NCBI RefSeq assembly: GCF_001594015.1
Contig: NZ_LTBC01000013.1
Location: 1 to 64,000 of the forward strand
Source of the DNA: Moorella mulderi DSM 14980
GTDB lineage: Bacteria; Bacillota; DSM-521; Neomoorellales; Neomoorellaceae
Direction of reading: 5' to 3'
Length of the DNA: 64,000 nt
The position numbers and the translations under genes are program-made. Shown here piece by piece: positions 15,999 to 24,423 of this stretch. The notes beneath the pieces were generated by a model that saw nothing but the letters and a program-made list of their open reading frames with translations, was not told the origin of the DNA and did no database searches. Position 1 is the first letter of the stretch; the number at the start of each line of letters is the position of its first letter.

Positions 15999-16706
15999 TT
16001 ATTGCCGCAACCCCGGCAGGACGGTTTTCTGTGGTCCCTGGTAGTCTTTGAAGGCGCGGCGCTGTCCTGTCTCCAGGTAGACGACCATCTCAGCCACGTT
16101 CACGGCATGGTCGGCAATACGTTCCAGGTAACGGGCCACCAGGGCGAGATAACTGGCCTGGTCGACATATTCCGGCCCCCGCTTCATAAAGCCCACCAGT
16201 TCGTCGTACAGGTCTTCAAAAAGACGGTCGACAGCGTCATCGGCACGGACTATTTCCCTGGCCGCTTCCAGGTCGCGGTCCACCAGGGCCTGGAGGCTTT
16301 GCCTCAGCATGGCCCGGGCCAGGTCGCTCATCCGGGGAATATCCACCAGGGGCTTAAAATACGGTCCCAGGCGGGTGAGGCGTTCGGCCACCTCGGCAAT
16401 ATTGACGGCATAATCGCCGATGCGTTCCAGCTCTTTGCCCACCCGCATTACAGTGGCCAGGGTACGCAGGTCTTCGTCAGTGGGTTGCTGCAAAGAGATC
16501 AGGTCCAGGGCCGCCATCTCGATATCGTAATCCAGGTTATCGGTAACATCGTCCCCCTCAATCACCTGCCGCGCGAGCAGGCTGTCCTGGGCCTTCAAGG
16601 CAGCCAGGGCCTTATCCACCTGGCCGGCAACATAATCACCCATCCGTAAAATTTGTTTTTGCAATTCCATTAGCGCCCGGTCATAGGCGTTAAGTGGCCG
16701 GCCCAT
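15999..16706 (-). CDS. phoU: Phosphate transport regulator PhoU
   Basis: About 235 residues forming two three-helix bundles, each with the metal-binding E/DxxxD signature: VGKELERIGDYAVNIAEVAE and VARYLERIADHAVNVAEM. PhoU proteins link phosphate transporters to the phosphate response and damp uptake. The ATG at 16706 (MGRPLNAYDR) follows GGAGGG at good spacing and is preferred over a codon seven residues upstream. The next gene encodes a transporter with its own PhoU-like tail, and no PhoR/PhoB or Pst genes are near. Confidence 0.9.
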   Translation of the reverse strand: MGRPLNAYDRALMELQKQILRMGDYVAGQVDKALAALKAQDSLLARQVIEGDDVTDNLDYDIEMAALDLISLQQPTDEDLRTLATVMRVGKELERIGDYAVNIAEVAERLTRLGPYFKPLVDIPRMSDLARAMLRQSLQALVDRDLEAAREIVRADDAVDRLFEDLYDELVGFMKRGPEYVDQASYLALVARYLERIADHAVNVAEMVVYLETGQRRAFKDYQGPQKTVLPGLRQ

Positions 16707-16839
16707 GGGAATCCCTCCAAGAGACAAATTTACCTTATATTATATTCCTCTTGCCACCGGGGATAAAGGGCCGGCATACTGATTTTTTGCCCGGCTTTCC
16801 CGGGCTTTGGTGAAAGCTCGAGTTCCCCCGGTTTCAGGG

Positions 16840-17364
16840 TTAATTGCCCTGTTGCCGGGCCCGGCCTGCCGGCGCCAGGATCCTGGCTTCAATCAGGTCC
16901 ACCAGGCCGGCAGCATCGTCCAGGTCATAGCAGGGGACGTCAATGGCCAGGGGTTCGTCGGTGGCCACGGCCAGGAGTTCTCCCGCCGTGCAGAGGAGTT
17001 CGCCCCCCACGGCCGCCCGGTGGACTTCAATCTTGGGCTTGTCGCCGCGCTTATAGCCCTCGGTGATGATGAGGTCGACATGATGGATGCGTTCCGCAAT
17101 GGCGTCCAAGGGCAACTCCGTATCTACCTTTTCAATGAGGGCTATTTTGGTGGGTGAAGAGATGACGACAACGTCGGCACCGGCTTCGGCGTGGCGCCAG
17201 GTGTCTTTGCCGGGGCGGTCAATGTCGAAGCCGTGGGTATCATGTTTGATAGTAGCGACCCGGTAACCTCGCCGTTTTAACTCGGGCAGGAGTTTGGTGA
17301 GTAATGTTGTTTTCCCGACGTCGGACTTGCCGACAACGGAAATAATGGGAGTTTTGCTTGTCAT
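16840..17364 (-). CDS. mobB: Molybdopterin-guanine dinucleotide biosynthesis protein MobB
   Basis: 174-residue P-loop GTPase accessory to MobA, the nucleotidyl transferase that adds GMP to molybdopterin. Visible: VVGKSDVGKTTLLTKLLPEL (Walker A), VATIKHDTHGFDIDRPGKDT, WRHAEAGADVV and LIITEGYKRGDKPKIEV. AAGGAGG lies six bases before the ATG. It is the last gene of the Mo/W operon, 32 bases after moeA. Confidence 0.92.
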   Translation of the reverse strand: MTSKTPIISVVGKSDVGKTTLLTKLLPELKRRGYRVATIKHDTHGFDIDRPGKDTWRHAEAGADVVVISSPTKIALIEKVDTELPLDAIAERIHHVDLIITEGYKRGDKPKIEVHRAAVGGELLCTAGELLAVATDEPLAIDVPCYDLDDAAGLVDLIEARILAPAGRARQQGN

Positions 17365-17396
17365 GGAAAACCTCCTTACTTTTACCGTTGTTGCCT

Positions 17397-18683
17397 TCAG
17401 CTAAGCATAATCACCGTTACTTCCTCCCCGGGCCCGGGAGCAGTACCGGGTGGCAGGTCAATTAGAGCGTTGGCCCCTATAGCAGCGCGGATGCCGCCGG
17501 GCCGGCGCGGCAGGGGCGTAACCTCCCAACCGTTGCCGCTGGCCCGGGCCTGGGCCCAGAGGAAAGCCCGTTCCACCCGCGGCCGGTCGATGGCTGCCGC
17601 CAGCCTGGCCGGGAAAGTTACCGGCGCCGGTTCCCTACCTCCCAAGGCCCGGATAACCGGCCTCGCCAGGAGGTAACAGGCCACCAGGGCTGCCGGCGGG
17701 TTACCGGGCAGGCCCAGCATCAATTTTTCCCCGGAGCGCGCAGCTATGACCCGCCGGCCGGGGCGGATATTTAGTTCCGTAAAGAGCACCTCGCCCCCGG
17801 CCCGGGTAAAGGCGGCGGCTGTGAAATCACCGGCGCTGCCGCCGGCACCGCCGGTGGCCAGGAGCAAATCGCCTTCTTCCAGGGCAGACCGGTAGGCCCT
17901 TACCTGTTCCTCCAGGTTGTCAGCCAGGGGACCCAGGGATATTACCCGGCCGCCGGCAGCTTCTACGGCCGCTGCCATGGCGTAAAAGTTACTATTATAT
18001 ATGCGGGGAGGTACATTTACGCCGGGGTAACCCGCTTGGTGGCCGGCAGGGGTACCTGCCGGGTTGCTTTTTAGGAGGCTTCCCTCCTTGCCGGCCGGGT
18101 CCAGCAACTCGCTACCGCTGGTGGCCAGGACCACCCGGGGCCGCTGGTAAACCAGCACTTCCCGGAAGCCCAGGGCTGCTAAAAGGCCGATTTCCGCCGG
18201 TCCCAGGGTTGTACCGGCGGCCAGGACCTCTTCCCCTGCGGCCACTTCGGCTCCAGCCAGTTCCAGGTAGCGGCCGGGAGGCAGGCCGGGTACGCTGATG
18301 AAATCACCCCGGCGCCCTACCAGTTCCCTGGGGACAATGGCCACGGTCCCTGCCGGTGGCCGGGCGCCAGTAAAAATGGCTGCCGCCGTCCCCGGACTTA
18401 AGGTTATATCCGGGTTGCTCCCGGCCGGAACCGTCCCCAGGAGGCGGTAGATTACCCCCGGACCAGCAAGCCCGGTAGGGATGGTACCAGGGGCGGCAAC
18501 CGGCGGCCCCAGGGCGTAGCCGTCGACCAGGGAGCGGGGAAAGGGAGGAAAGGGACCCGGGGCTGTTACCGCTGCCGCCAGCACCCGCCCGGCAGACTCC
18601 TCCAGTTTCACTTTAACCAGGCCGGGCGGTTTTAACCCGGCCAGCAACATCGCCCGGGCCGCCTCCAGGGATAAGAGTGACAT
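17397..18683 (-). CDS. moeA: Molybdopterin molybdenumtransferase MoeA
   Basis: 428 residues. MoeA inserts molybdate, or tungstate in W-using organisms, into adenylylated molybdopterin. Motifs: VTAPGPFPPFPRSLVDGYAL (substrate loop), IFTGARPPAGTVAIVP, LLATGGAGGSAGDFT (MoCF-like domain; family usual SGGVSVGDYD), and LGLPGNPPAALVACYLL (C-terminal hinge). The SGGVSVGD loop is unusual here (TGGAGGSAGD), and the stretch at about residues 200-225 has an extra Gly/Pro/Asn-rich insert. Both suggest a divergent paralogue, possibly tuned to tungsten. Confidence 0.88.
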   Translation of the reverse strand: MSLLSLEAARAMLLAGLKPPGLVKVKLEESAGRVLAAAVTAPGPFPPFPRSLVDGYALGPPVAAPGTIPTGLAGPGVIYRLLGTVPAGSNPDITLSPGTAAAIFTGARPPAGTVAIVPRELVGRRGDFISVPGLPPGRYLELAGAEVAAGEEVLAAGTTLGPAEIGLLAALGFREVLVYQRPRVVLATSGSELLDPAGKEGSLLKSNPAGTPAGHQAGYPGVNVPPRIYNSNFYAMAAAVEAAGGRVISLGPLADNLEEQVRAYRSALEEGDLLLATGGAGGSAGDFTAAAFTRAGGEVLFTELNIRPGRRVIAARSGEKLMLGLPGNPPAALVACYLLARPVIRALGGREPAPVTFPARLAAAIDRPRVERAFLWAQARASGNGWEVTPLPRRPGGIRAAIGANALIDLPPGTAPGPGEEVTVIMLS

Positions 18684-18746
18684 GCCATTGCATCCTTTCG
18701 CCAGGAATAGACGAATTTATTCCCCTCCTGCCGTCAGGGGCGCGCC

Positions 18747-19352
18747 TCACGGCAAGAGGTCCTTCTCATGCAGCATTCGCCGCGCCCGGGCCAGGTCGGC
18801 CGGGGTATTGATATTAAAGAATATCTTCTCCGGGTCGCTGAAACCTGCGAGCCGGTCAATGTCCACATAACGCACCTTCACCCGGGGATAAAAGGCAAAG
18901 GCCTGGTAGTTTCCCCCTGCCAGGCAATCTTCAATGGCCCTTAAACAACCCCGGGAATAAACAGCGTGCAGGGGCTGCAGGTACTCACCCCGGCGCGGTA
19001 CCACCACATCATAACCCGGCGCCTGTTCGAGGAGGTATTTGATAAAATCGGGGGCCAGGAAGGGCATGTCGCAGGCCACGATAAAGTTGTGCCAGTACGG
19101 CGATGCCAGGAGCCCGGCATGGAAGCCGCTTAATGGTCCCCTGCCGGGGATAACGTCCGGGACCAGGCGTGCCTTTAAGTCCCGGTACAGCTCCGGGGTG
19201 TTGGTGACAACGATTATCTCGGGAAATAACGGCCGTAAAGCTGTCACGACCGTAGCCAGCATGGACTCCTGCCCCAGGGGCAGCAGGGCTTTATTGGTAC
19301 CCATGCGGGTACTTTTGCCTCCTGCCAGGACGATCCCGGCTGCTTTGTACAC
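18747..19352 (-). CDS. mobA: Molybdenum cofactor guanylyltransferase MobA
   Basis: 201 residues with the nucleotidyltransferase motif AGIVLAGGKSTRMGTNKALL at the N-terminus, LVPDVIPGRGPLSGFHAGLL and ACDMPFLAPDFIKYLL (metal-binding Asp). It attaches GMP to Mo- or W-molybdopterin, giving the bis-MGD form used by formate dehydrogenases. The start is GTG, 11 bases after GGAGG. It sits between the transporter genes and moeA, completing a transport-to-cofactor operon. Confidence 0.93.
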   Translation of the reverse strand: MYKAAGIVLAGGKSTRMGTNKALLPLGQESMLATVVTALRPLFPEIIVVTNTPELYRDLKARLVPDVIPGRGPLSGFHAGLLASPYWHNFIVACDMPFLAPDFIKYLLEQAPGYDVVVPRRGEYLQPLHAVYSRGCLRAIEDCLAGGNYQAFAFYPRVKVRYVDIDRLAGFSDPEKIFFNINTPADLARARRMLHEKDLLP

Positions 19353-19369
19353 TGCAAGTTGCGCCTCCG

Positions 19370-20470
19370 TTATCCTTCTTCATCTACCGGCAAGACCCAG
19401 AAAGAATCTTTTTTTAAAGATACAGTCACGTGGTTACCTATACTGATAGCCATGTCATGGTAAATATAACCCGGCAGCTCCAATTCAATCTCTATTCCTG
19501 TACCGGCAAGATCTAAGAACAATAAGTAACTGCCAAACTGGTCAAAAATCCGCCGGACAGTGGCGGGAAAAATATTGGACCGCACCCTTGGTGTCAAGGG
19601 ACGGTCAGGGCGGATGATAACGACTTCCCGCGGGTTAATGCCAAAATGGATTTTAGCGCCCGGCTGCAAATGGTGGATTGCCGGCAGTCTAAACTCAAGT
19701 CCCCGATCATTTTGAGCTACAATTTCTCCGGTTGAAAGGGTAACCACCCTGCCGCTAAAGGTGTTCCGGTTTAATAATAACCTGGCTACTGCCAGGGTGG
19801 CTGGCCGGCGGTAAATCTCGTCCCGGCTGCCTATTTGCTGCAAGCGCCCGTCCATTAAAACGGCAATTTTATCCCCCAGGAGAAAGGCTTCCTGGAGGTC
19901 ATGGGTGACATGGATAACTGTCACCTGAAATTGGGCGAAAATCTCCGGGAGTAAAAAAATTAACTGCCTCCTGGTAAAACTATCCAAAGCGGAAAAAGGT
20001 TCATCCATTAGTATAATATCGGGTTCCACCAGCAGGGTCCTGGCCAGGGCCACCCGCTGTTTTTCGCCACCGCTTAAAGTCAGAGGATTAGCGCGGCTTA
20101 AAAGGTGTTCAATGCCGAGTAAAGCCGCTAATTCCCTGGCCCGCTCGCCGGCCCTGGCAGGCGGGATCCGGTTGGGACGGGCGCCAAAGGTGATGTTTTC
20201 CATGATCGAAAGGTGGGGAAATAAAGCCAGGTTTTGTTGAATATAACCAATCTTCCGTTCTTCCGGCAAAGCACGGGTAACATCCCGGCCGGCAAAGAGT
20301 ATCCTGCCTTTTTGGGGTTTTTTAAGGCCAGCCAGGGTATCTAGCAGTACTGTCTTCCCGGCACCGGACGGCCCAAGAATAATCAGATATTCGGCTTTGT
20401 TTACCCTGAAGGAAATGTCGCCCAGGTAAAAACCGGGGCCTGCCACGGTTAGATTTTCAACCTGGATCAC
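19370..20470 (-). CDS. Molybdate/tungstate ABC transporter ATP-binding protein
   Basis: 366 residues. The N-terminal ATPase domain has Walker A GPSGAGKT (about residue 33), Q-loop IGYIQQNLALFP, signature LSGGEKQRVALART, Walker B IILMDEPFSALD and the switch His in VIHVTHDLQEAF. The C-terminal 130 residues are a TOBE-type module, which senses or regulates oxyanion binding in ModC/WtpC proteins. It overlaps the permease gene by four bases (ATGA), so the two are translationally coupled. Confidence 0.9.
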   Translation of the reverse strand: MIQVENLTVAGPGFYLGDISFRVNKAEYLIILGPSGAGKTVLLDTLAGLKKPQKGRILFAGRDVTRALPEERKIGYIQQNLALFPHLSIMENITFGARPNRIPPARAGERARELAALLGIEHLLSRANPLTLSGGEKQRVALARTLLVEPDIILMDEPFSALDSFTRRQLIFLLPEIFAQFQVTVIHVTHDLQEAFLLGDKIAVLMDGRLQQIGSRDEIYRRPATLAVARLLLNRNTFSGRVVTLSTGEIVAQNDRGLEFRLPAIHHLQPGAKIHFGINPREVVIIRPDRPLTPRVRSNIFPATVRRIFDQFGSYLLFLDLAGTGIEIELELPGYIYHDMAISIGNHVTVSLKKDSFWVLPVDEEG

Positions 20471-21270
20471 TGGTACAATGCTCCTTTATCCGTCAGTAAA
20501 CGTAAAGCCAGGAGAATTAAAAAAGCCATCAGAACTATAATGCTTACCAGGGCCACTGCCTTTTCGATCTTTACAGCAGAAAGATTTAAATAAATGGCAA
20601 TGGGCAAGGTCTCAGTTTTCATCTTGGTAGCTCCTGCCAGGGTAACGGTGGCGCCAAACTCACCCAGGGCCCGGGCCCAGGAGAGAATAAAGGTAGCCAT
20701 AATGCCGGGCCTGGCCATAGGCAAAGTCACCCGCCAGAAGGCCCCGGCCCTGCTTTCCCCCAGTACCCGGGCCGCCATTTCATAGGCCGGGTCGATGGCG
20801 TCAAAAATAGATTTCATCAAACGAATGGCCAGAAAAATGACAATGGTAGCCTGAGCCACAATAATGCCGGTCACGTTAAAAACTACCGGGAAAAAATGCT
20901 CCTGAAAAAACAACCCCGGAGCTGTGTTAAAAAAAATCAGCAGCATCGCCCCCAGGGCAACGGGTGAGATGACCACCGGCAGATCCATAATGGTATCGAT
21001 AACCGCTTTAGCCGGCACGGTAAAGCGCGACAGGGCATAACCGGCAGGGATGCCAATTAAAAGGGCCAGTGCAGCCACTACAAGGGCTGATTCTAAAGAG
21101 AGGGCCAGGGCAAAATGAACCTCCCTATCTTTCAGGCTGCTGAGAATTACTTCTTTGTTCAAATAGCTAACCTGGGAGAATAAAAGCAGCAAGATATACA
21201 TTAACACCATGGTAAGAAGGCCACTAAAAGCCATGGTAAAGGCCTTGGCGGCAATTTTTTTCCGGCCCAC
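20467..21270 (-). CDS. Molybdate/tungstate ABC transporter permease
   Basis: 267 residues with six or so membrane helices (MVLMYILLLLFSQV, ALVVAALALLIGIPAGYALS, VVISPVALGAMLLIF, and others). The EAA loop that docks the ATPase is seen as EMAARVLGESRAGAFWRVTL followed by PMARPG. It belongs to the ModB/WtpB/CysT type. It lies between the binding-protein and ATPase genes. Confidence 0.88.
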   Translation of the reverse strand: MGRKKIAAKAFTMAFSGLLTMVLMYILLLLFSQVSYLNKEVILSSLKDREVHFALALSLESALVVAALALLIGIPAGYALSRFTVPAKAVIDTIMDLPVVISPVALGAMLLIFFNTAPGLFFQEHFFPVVFNVTGIIVAQATIVIFLAIRLMKSIFDAIDPAYEMAARVLGESRAGAFWRVTLPMARPGIMATFILSWARALGEFGATVTLAGATKMKTETLPIAIYLNLSAVKIEKAVALVSIIVLMAFLILLALRLLTDKGALYQ

Positions 21271-21312
21271 TTTCCTTCTTCACCCTCATTCTTAAAACCC
21301 TGGCCTGGCAGC

Positions 21313-22191
21313 TTAGCGCCAGCCTGCAGGCAACTGGTATTCGCCGCCTACCGGGGCCTCCGGAGCAAATTTACGCGCCTCTTCGACGCTTCCCAGGTAA
21401 CCGTATTTCCGAAAAACCTCTTTACCCTGTTCTGAGGTGAGAAAAGCCAAAAATAAGGCGGCCAGCTCCTTTTGTTGGGAAAAACTAGAGATGGCTGCGG
21501 GAATATAACCAATGCGGGTTACCTGTTCTGGTGGCAAATAGATAGTTTCAATCTTAGCCGGGTCCCACTTTTGGAAGACATCCCAGCCCATAACGGCGTC
21601 AACTTGCTTTAGGGCTACGAGGTTGGCTGTTTTCTCGCAGCTTTCCGCGTAAGTAACAATATTCTTTTTAACCTTGTCAGCCAGGCCAGCTTTCTCCAGG
21701 ATTTCTACCCCATAAAGGCCTACGCAAACCGTCTCGGGACGCGCCAGGCCGACCCGCATCCCGGGCCGGGCTAAATCGTTTAAAGACCGGATTCCTTGCG
21801 GGTTGCCCTTTGGTACATTAATTGCTGGTATAAGGTAGACCAGTACCTGTTCGGTTTTAGGGTCCACAACGCCCTCTTTCTTGGCCATCTCCATGAAATC
21901 AGAAGAACCGGGGATGTAAATATCGCCCTGGCGGGACAATTTCATCTGAGAAAGGACGGTACCCGAACCGCCAAAGGTAAGGTTTACTTTAACGCCGTAC
22001 TTTTGCATAAAAAGCGTGGCAATCTCCTCCAGGGGAGGTTTACTGGCCGCCCCGGCAAAGACCTGTAGTTCTTTAGTTTCTCCTTGCCTGGCCGGAGTTA
22101 CGCTTTCCTTTTGCGAGGTACAACCAGCTAAAAAAAGAACTGCCAGCATTACCAGTATAGTAATGACTGCCATCTTCAAGATTCGTCTCAA
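21313..22191 (-). CDS. Molybdate/tungstate-binding lipoprotein (ModA-like)
   Basis: 292 residues. A signal peptide ends in the lipobox LFLAGC (lipidated Cys at about residue 24), followed by a periplasmic-binding-protein fold: LQVFAGAASKPPLEEIATLF, FGGSGTVLSQMKLSRQGD and ETVCVGLYGVEIL. This is the extracellular oxyanion receptor of the transporter encoded next. Oxyanion choice (Mo or W) cannot be read from the sequence. The context of bis-MGD genes and a Moco riboswitch in the leader supports either. The gene is first in the operon. Confidence 0.85.
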   Translation of the reverse strand: MRRILKMAVITILVMLAVLFLAGCTSQKESVTPARQGETKELQVFAGAASKPPLEEIATLFMQKYGVKVNLTFGGSGTVLSQMKLSRQGDIYIPGSSDFMEMAKKEGVVDPKTEQVLVYLIPAINVPKGNPQGIRSLNDLARPGMRVGLARPETVCVGLYGVEILEKAGLADKVKKNIVTYAESCEKTANLVALKQVDAVMGWDVFQKWDPAKIETIYLPPEQVTRIGYIPAAISSFSQQKELAALFLAFLTSEQGKEVFRKYGYLGSVEEARKFAPEAPVGGEYQLPAGWR

Positions 22192-22294
22192 AGTTAATCA
22201 ACCTCCCGCAGTTTTATCAGCCTTCCGGTCCTACATAAGTAAATGCCCCGGCTCGCAAAGGATGCCGGGGCAACATTGACCCTGCCACGCTGCA

Positions 22295-22410
22295 TCTCCT
22301 TTCCGAGCAAGGGAGGCAGGCCCGTTTCCCGGCCTACCCCGTGGGTAATACGACCCAGGCCGGTGTCCCATAGGCTGGCAGCCCTTAGGTAACACCGGCT
22401 CGGAGATGGT
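22295..22410 (-). promoter_or_regulatory. Moco-type riboswitch in the transporter leader
   Basis: The minus-strand leader begins with CTCCGAGCC (22405-22397), the hallmark opening of the Moco RNA motif. It continues with GGTGTTACCTAAGGG, CTGCCAGCCTATGGGA and CACCGGCCTGG, and closes with GCTCGGA (22308-22302), which pairs back to TCCGAGC. This class senses molybdenum or tungsten cofactor. A GC-rich hairpin (GCCCCGGC / GCCGGGGC, about 22245-22272) lies between aptamer and modA start and may be the expression platform. Cofactor sufficiency would shut down Mo/W uptake and cofactor assembly. Confidence 0.75.
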
Positions 22411-22424
22411 ATTTAATTTATTTC

Positions 22425-22453
22425 ATCATACCCTTATCCCTTTGTCCCGTCAA
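22425..22453 (-). promoter_or_regulatory. Vegetative promoter of the Mo/W operon
   Basis: TTGACG (22453-22448), 17 bases, TATGAT (22430-22425) on the minus strand. The predicted transcript start lies just before the Moco riboswitch. Confidence 0.7.
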
Positions 22454-22480
22454 GATATTGAGAAGAACCTTTACTATCGA

Positions 22481-23395
22481 TCAACTATTAACAGGCAACG
22501 GGAGCTGGAGATGGTGTTTTTCCAGAAAGCAGGTAAAGGCCTCGGCGGCCGGGCTTAAGGGCTGGCGGCGCCGGACCAGGTACAGGTCGCGTTTCAAATT
22601 TACCCCCTGGAGGGGAACGGTAACCAGGCGGCCGAGTTTGACGCTTTTTTCCACCGCCCAGCAGGTAACCAGGGAAATACCAAGGCCGGCCTCCACGGCG
22701 CTGACAATGGCTTCCGTACTGCCCAGCTCCATGACGACCTGGGCAGGATCGACGGTGAAACCGGCTTTTTGCAGGCGTTCTTCCACCACCCTGCGGGTAC
22801 CGGAACCGGCCTCCCGCCAGACCAGGGGTTCACCCTGTAAATCCCCGGGAGTTGCGGCTGTAACCCCGGCCAGGCGGTGCCCCGGGGGTACAATGAGGAC
22901 CAGTTCATCCTCTACCAGGCGGCTATAGGAAAGGCTCCGGCCCCGGCCCCCGGCGCCGACAACCCCCAGGTCGATTTCTCCATCCTGGAGGCGCCGGATG
23001 ACTTCCTGGGAGTCGGCAATCTCCACCACCACCTCCACCCGGGGATATTCCCGCCGGAAACCGCCAATCAGCCTGGGCAGGATATACTGGCCCGGCGTAG
23101 TGCTGGCCCCCAGAAGCAAGCGGCCCTTCACCAGCTGGGCCAGTTCGGCCAGTTCCCGCTGGGTTTGTTCCAGGTGGCGGGCAATGGCTTTAGCATGCCG
23201 GTAACAGATCTTCCCGGCCGCCGTCAGCCGCACCTCGCGACCCCGGCGTTCAAGCAAACGCAGGCCGTAGTAATCCTCCAGGGCCTGGAGCTGCTTGCTG
23301 ACCCCCGGCTGGGTAAGGTGCAGCTCCTCGGCTGCCGCGGAAAGGGTGCCTTTTTCTACCGTGGTAATAAAAGTTAACCAGTAATTGAGGTTCAT
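22481..23395 (-). CDS. LysR-family transcriptional regulator
   Basis: 304 residues: winged HTH at 1-60 (LSAAAEELHLTQPGVSKQLQ) and a periplasmic-binding-like effector domain from about residue 90 (LLLGASTTPGQYILPRLIGG). The effector domain resembles CysB/CysL-type regulators that bind small oxyanions or sulphur compounds. It lies directly upstream of the riboswitch-led Mo/W operon on the same strand and divergent from ldh, with a dyad in the 68-base gap between them. Plausible targets are itself, ldh, or the transporter. Confidence 0.88.
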   Translation of the reverse strand: MNLNYWLTFITTVEKGTLSAAAEELHLTQPGVSKQLQALEDYYGLRLLERRGREVRLTAAGKICYRHAKAIARHLEQTQRELAELAQLVKGRLLLGASTTPGQYILPRLIGGFRREYPRVEVVVEIADSQEVIRRLQDGEIDLGVVGAGGRGRSLSYSRLVEDELVLIVPPGHRLAGVTAATPGDLQGEPLVWREAGSGTRRVVEERLQKAGFTVDPAQVVMELGSTEAIVSAVEAGLGISLVTCWAVEKSVKLGRLVTVPLQGVNLKRDLYLVRRRQPLSPAAEAFTCFLEKHHLQLPLPVNS

Positions 23396-23416
23396 AAATT
23401 TCCGGCTCCAGTTCCT

Positions 23417-23449
23417 GCATAACTCTCCTGGTAACAGTGGAGAATATGC
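23417..23449. promoter_or_regulatory. Dyad between the LysR gene and ldh
   Basis: GCATAACTCTCC and GGAGAATATGC form an imperfect inverted repeat around a ten-base centre, in the middle of the short divergent gap. Position and form fit a LysR-type operator. Confidence 0.4.
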
Positions 23450-23463
23450 CTTGAGGTGATATT

Positions 23464-24423
23464 ATGCCCCTGCAGGGCCCTGCCAAGGTAGCCATCATCG
23501 GCGCCGGCTATGTCGGCGCCAGTACCGCCTTCGCCCTCCTCTTCAGCCCCATCGTCAAAGAAATGGTCCTTGTCGACATTAACCGTGCCCGGGCTGAAGG
23601 GGAAGCCATGGACCTCGCCCACGCGGCCACTTTGATCCGCCCCGTAAAAATTTATGCCGGCGGCCCGGCCGACTGCGCCGGCGCCCGCATTATTATTTTC
23701 ACCGCCGGCGCCAACCAGCAACCCGGGGAAACTCGCCTGGACCTGGTGCACCGCAATACGGCCATTGTCCGCGAGGTCCTGCCGCCCCTTTTACAACACT
23801 GCCCCGATGCTTTAATCCTCATGGTGGCCAACCCGGTGGATGTCCTGACCTATGTGGCCTGGAAGATCTCAGGACTTCCGGAAAACAAGGTCCTGGGCTC
23901 GGGGACTGTCCTGGACAGTGCCCGTTTCCGCCACCTATTGAGCCGCCACCTCCATGTCGACCCCCGCAACATCCATGCTTATGTCATCGGCGAGCACGGC
24001 GATACCGAAGTGCCCGTCTGGAGCCTGGCCAATGTGGCCGGGGTTGACCTGGAGGAGTTTTACCTCCTGGACGGTACCACTGAAGAAGAGACCTTCCGGA
24101 CCGGAATAAGCCGCCAGGTCAGGGAGGCCGCTTATGAAATCATCGAACGCAAAGGGGCTACTGCCTATGGCGTAGCCTTAGCCTTGAGCCGGATTACCGA
24201 AAGCATCCTCCGGGATGAGAAGAGCGTCCTCACCGTTTCCAGCGTCATCCGCGGTCTTTACGGCCTTGAGGGTGAAGTAGCCTTCAGTCTCCCCTGCCTG
24301 GTAGGCAACCAGGGGCGGGAAAAAATCCTGGCCATTCCCCTGGGAGCCGGGGAACTGGCTGCCCTCAGGCACTCGGCGACCACCCTCCAGGAAATTATCA
24401 CCCGGCTCCGTCTCCCGGGTTAG
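23464..24423 (+). CDS. ldh: L-lactate dehydrogenase
   Basis: 319 residues. Reduces pyruvate to lactate with NADH, as tetramers in the cytoplasm. Motifs: VAIIGAGYVGASTAFAL (Rossmann), GANQQPGETRLDL (Gln of the substrate loop marks LDH, where malate dehydrogenase has Arg), ANPVDVLTY, GSGTVLDSARFR and GEHGDTEVPVWS (catalytic His). GAGGTGAT precedes the ATG. It is the only plus-strand gene in this part and converges with the XRE regulator gene, whose stop codon overlaps its own. Confidence 0.95.
   Translation: MPLQGPAKVAIIGAGYVGASTAFALLFSPIVKEMVLVDINRARAEGEAMDLAHAATLIRPVKIYAGGPADCAGARIIIFTAGANQQPGETRLDLVHRNTAIVREVLPPLLQHCPDALILMVANPVDVLTYVAWKISGLPENKVLGSGTVLDSARFRHLLSRHLHVDPRNIHAYVIGEHGDTEVPVWSLANVAGVDLEEFYLLDGTTEEETFRTGISRQVREAAYEIIERKGATAYGVALALSRITESILRDEKSVLTVSSVIRGLYGLEGEVAFSLPCLVGNQGREKILAIPLGAGELAALRHSATTLQEIITRLRLPG

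Noticed and set aside
14331-16649. Long plus-strand ORFs opposite nptA, phoU, polA, pyk and dnaE
   Set aside because: They are antisense frames of GC-rich genes, with Gly/Pro/His/Gln-rich composition and no domain signals.
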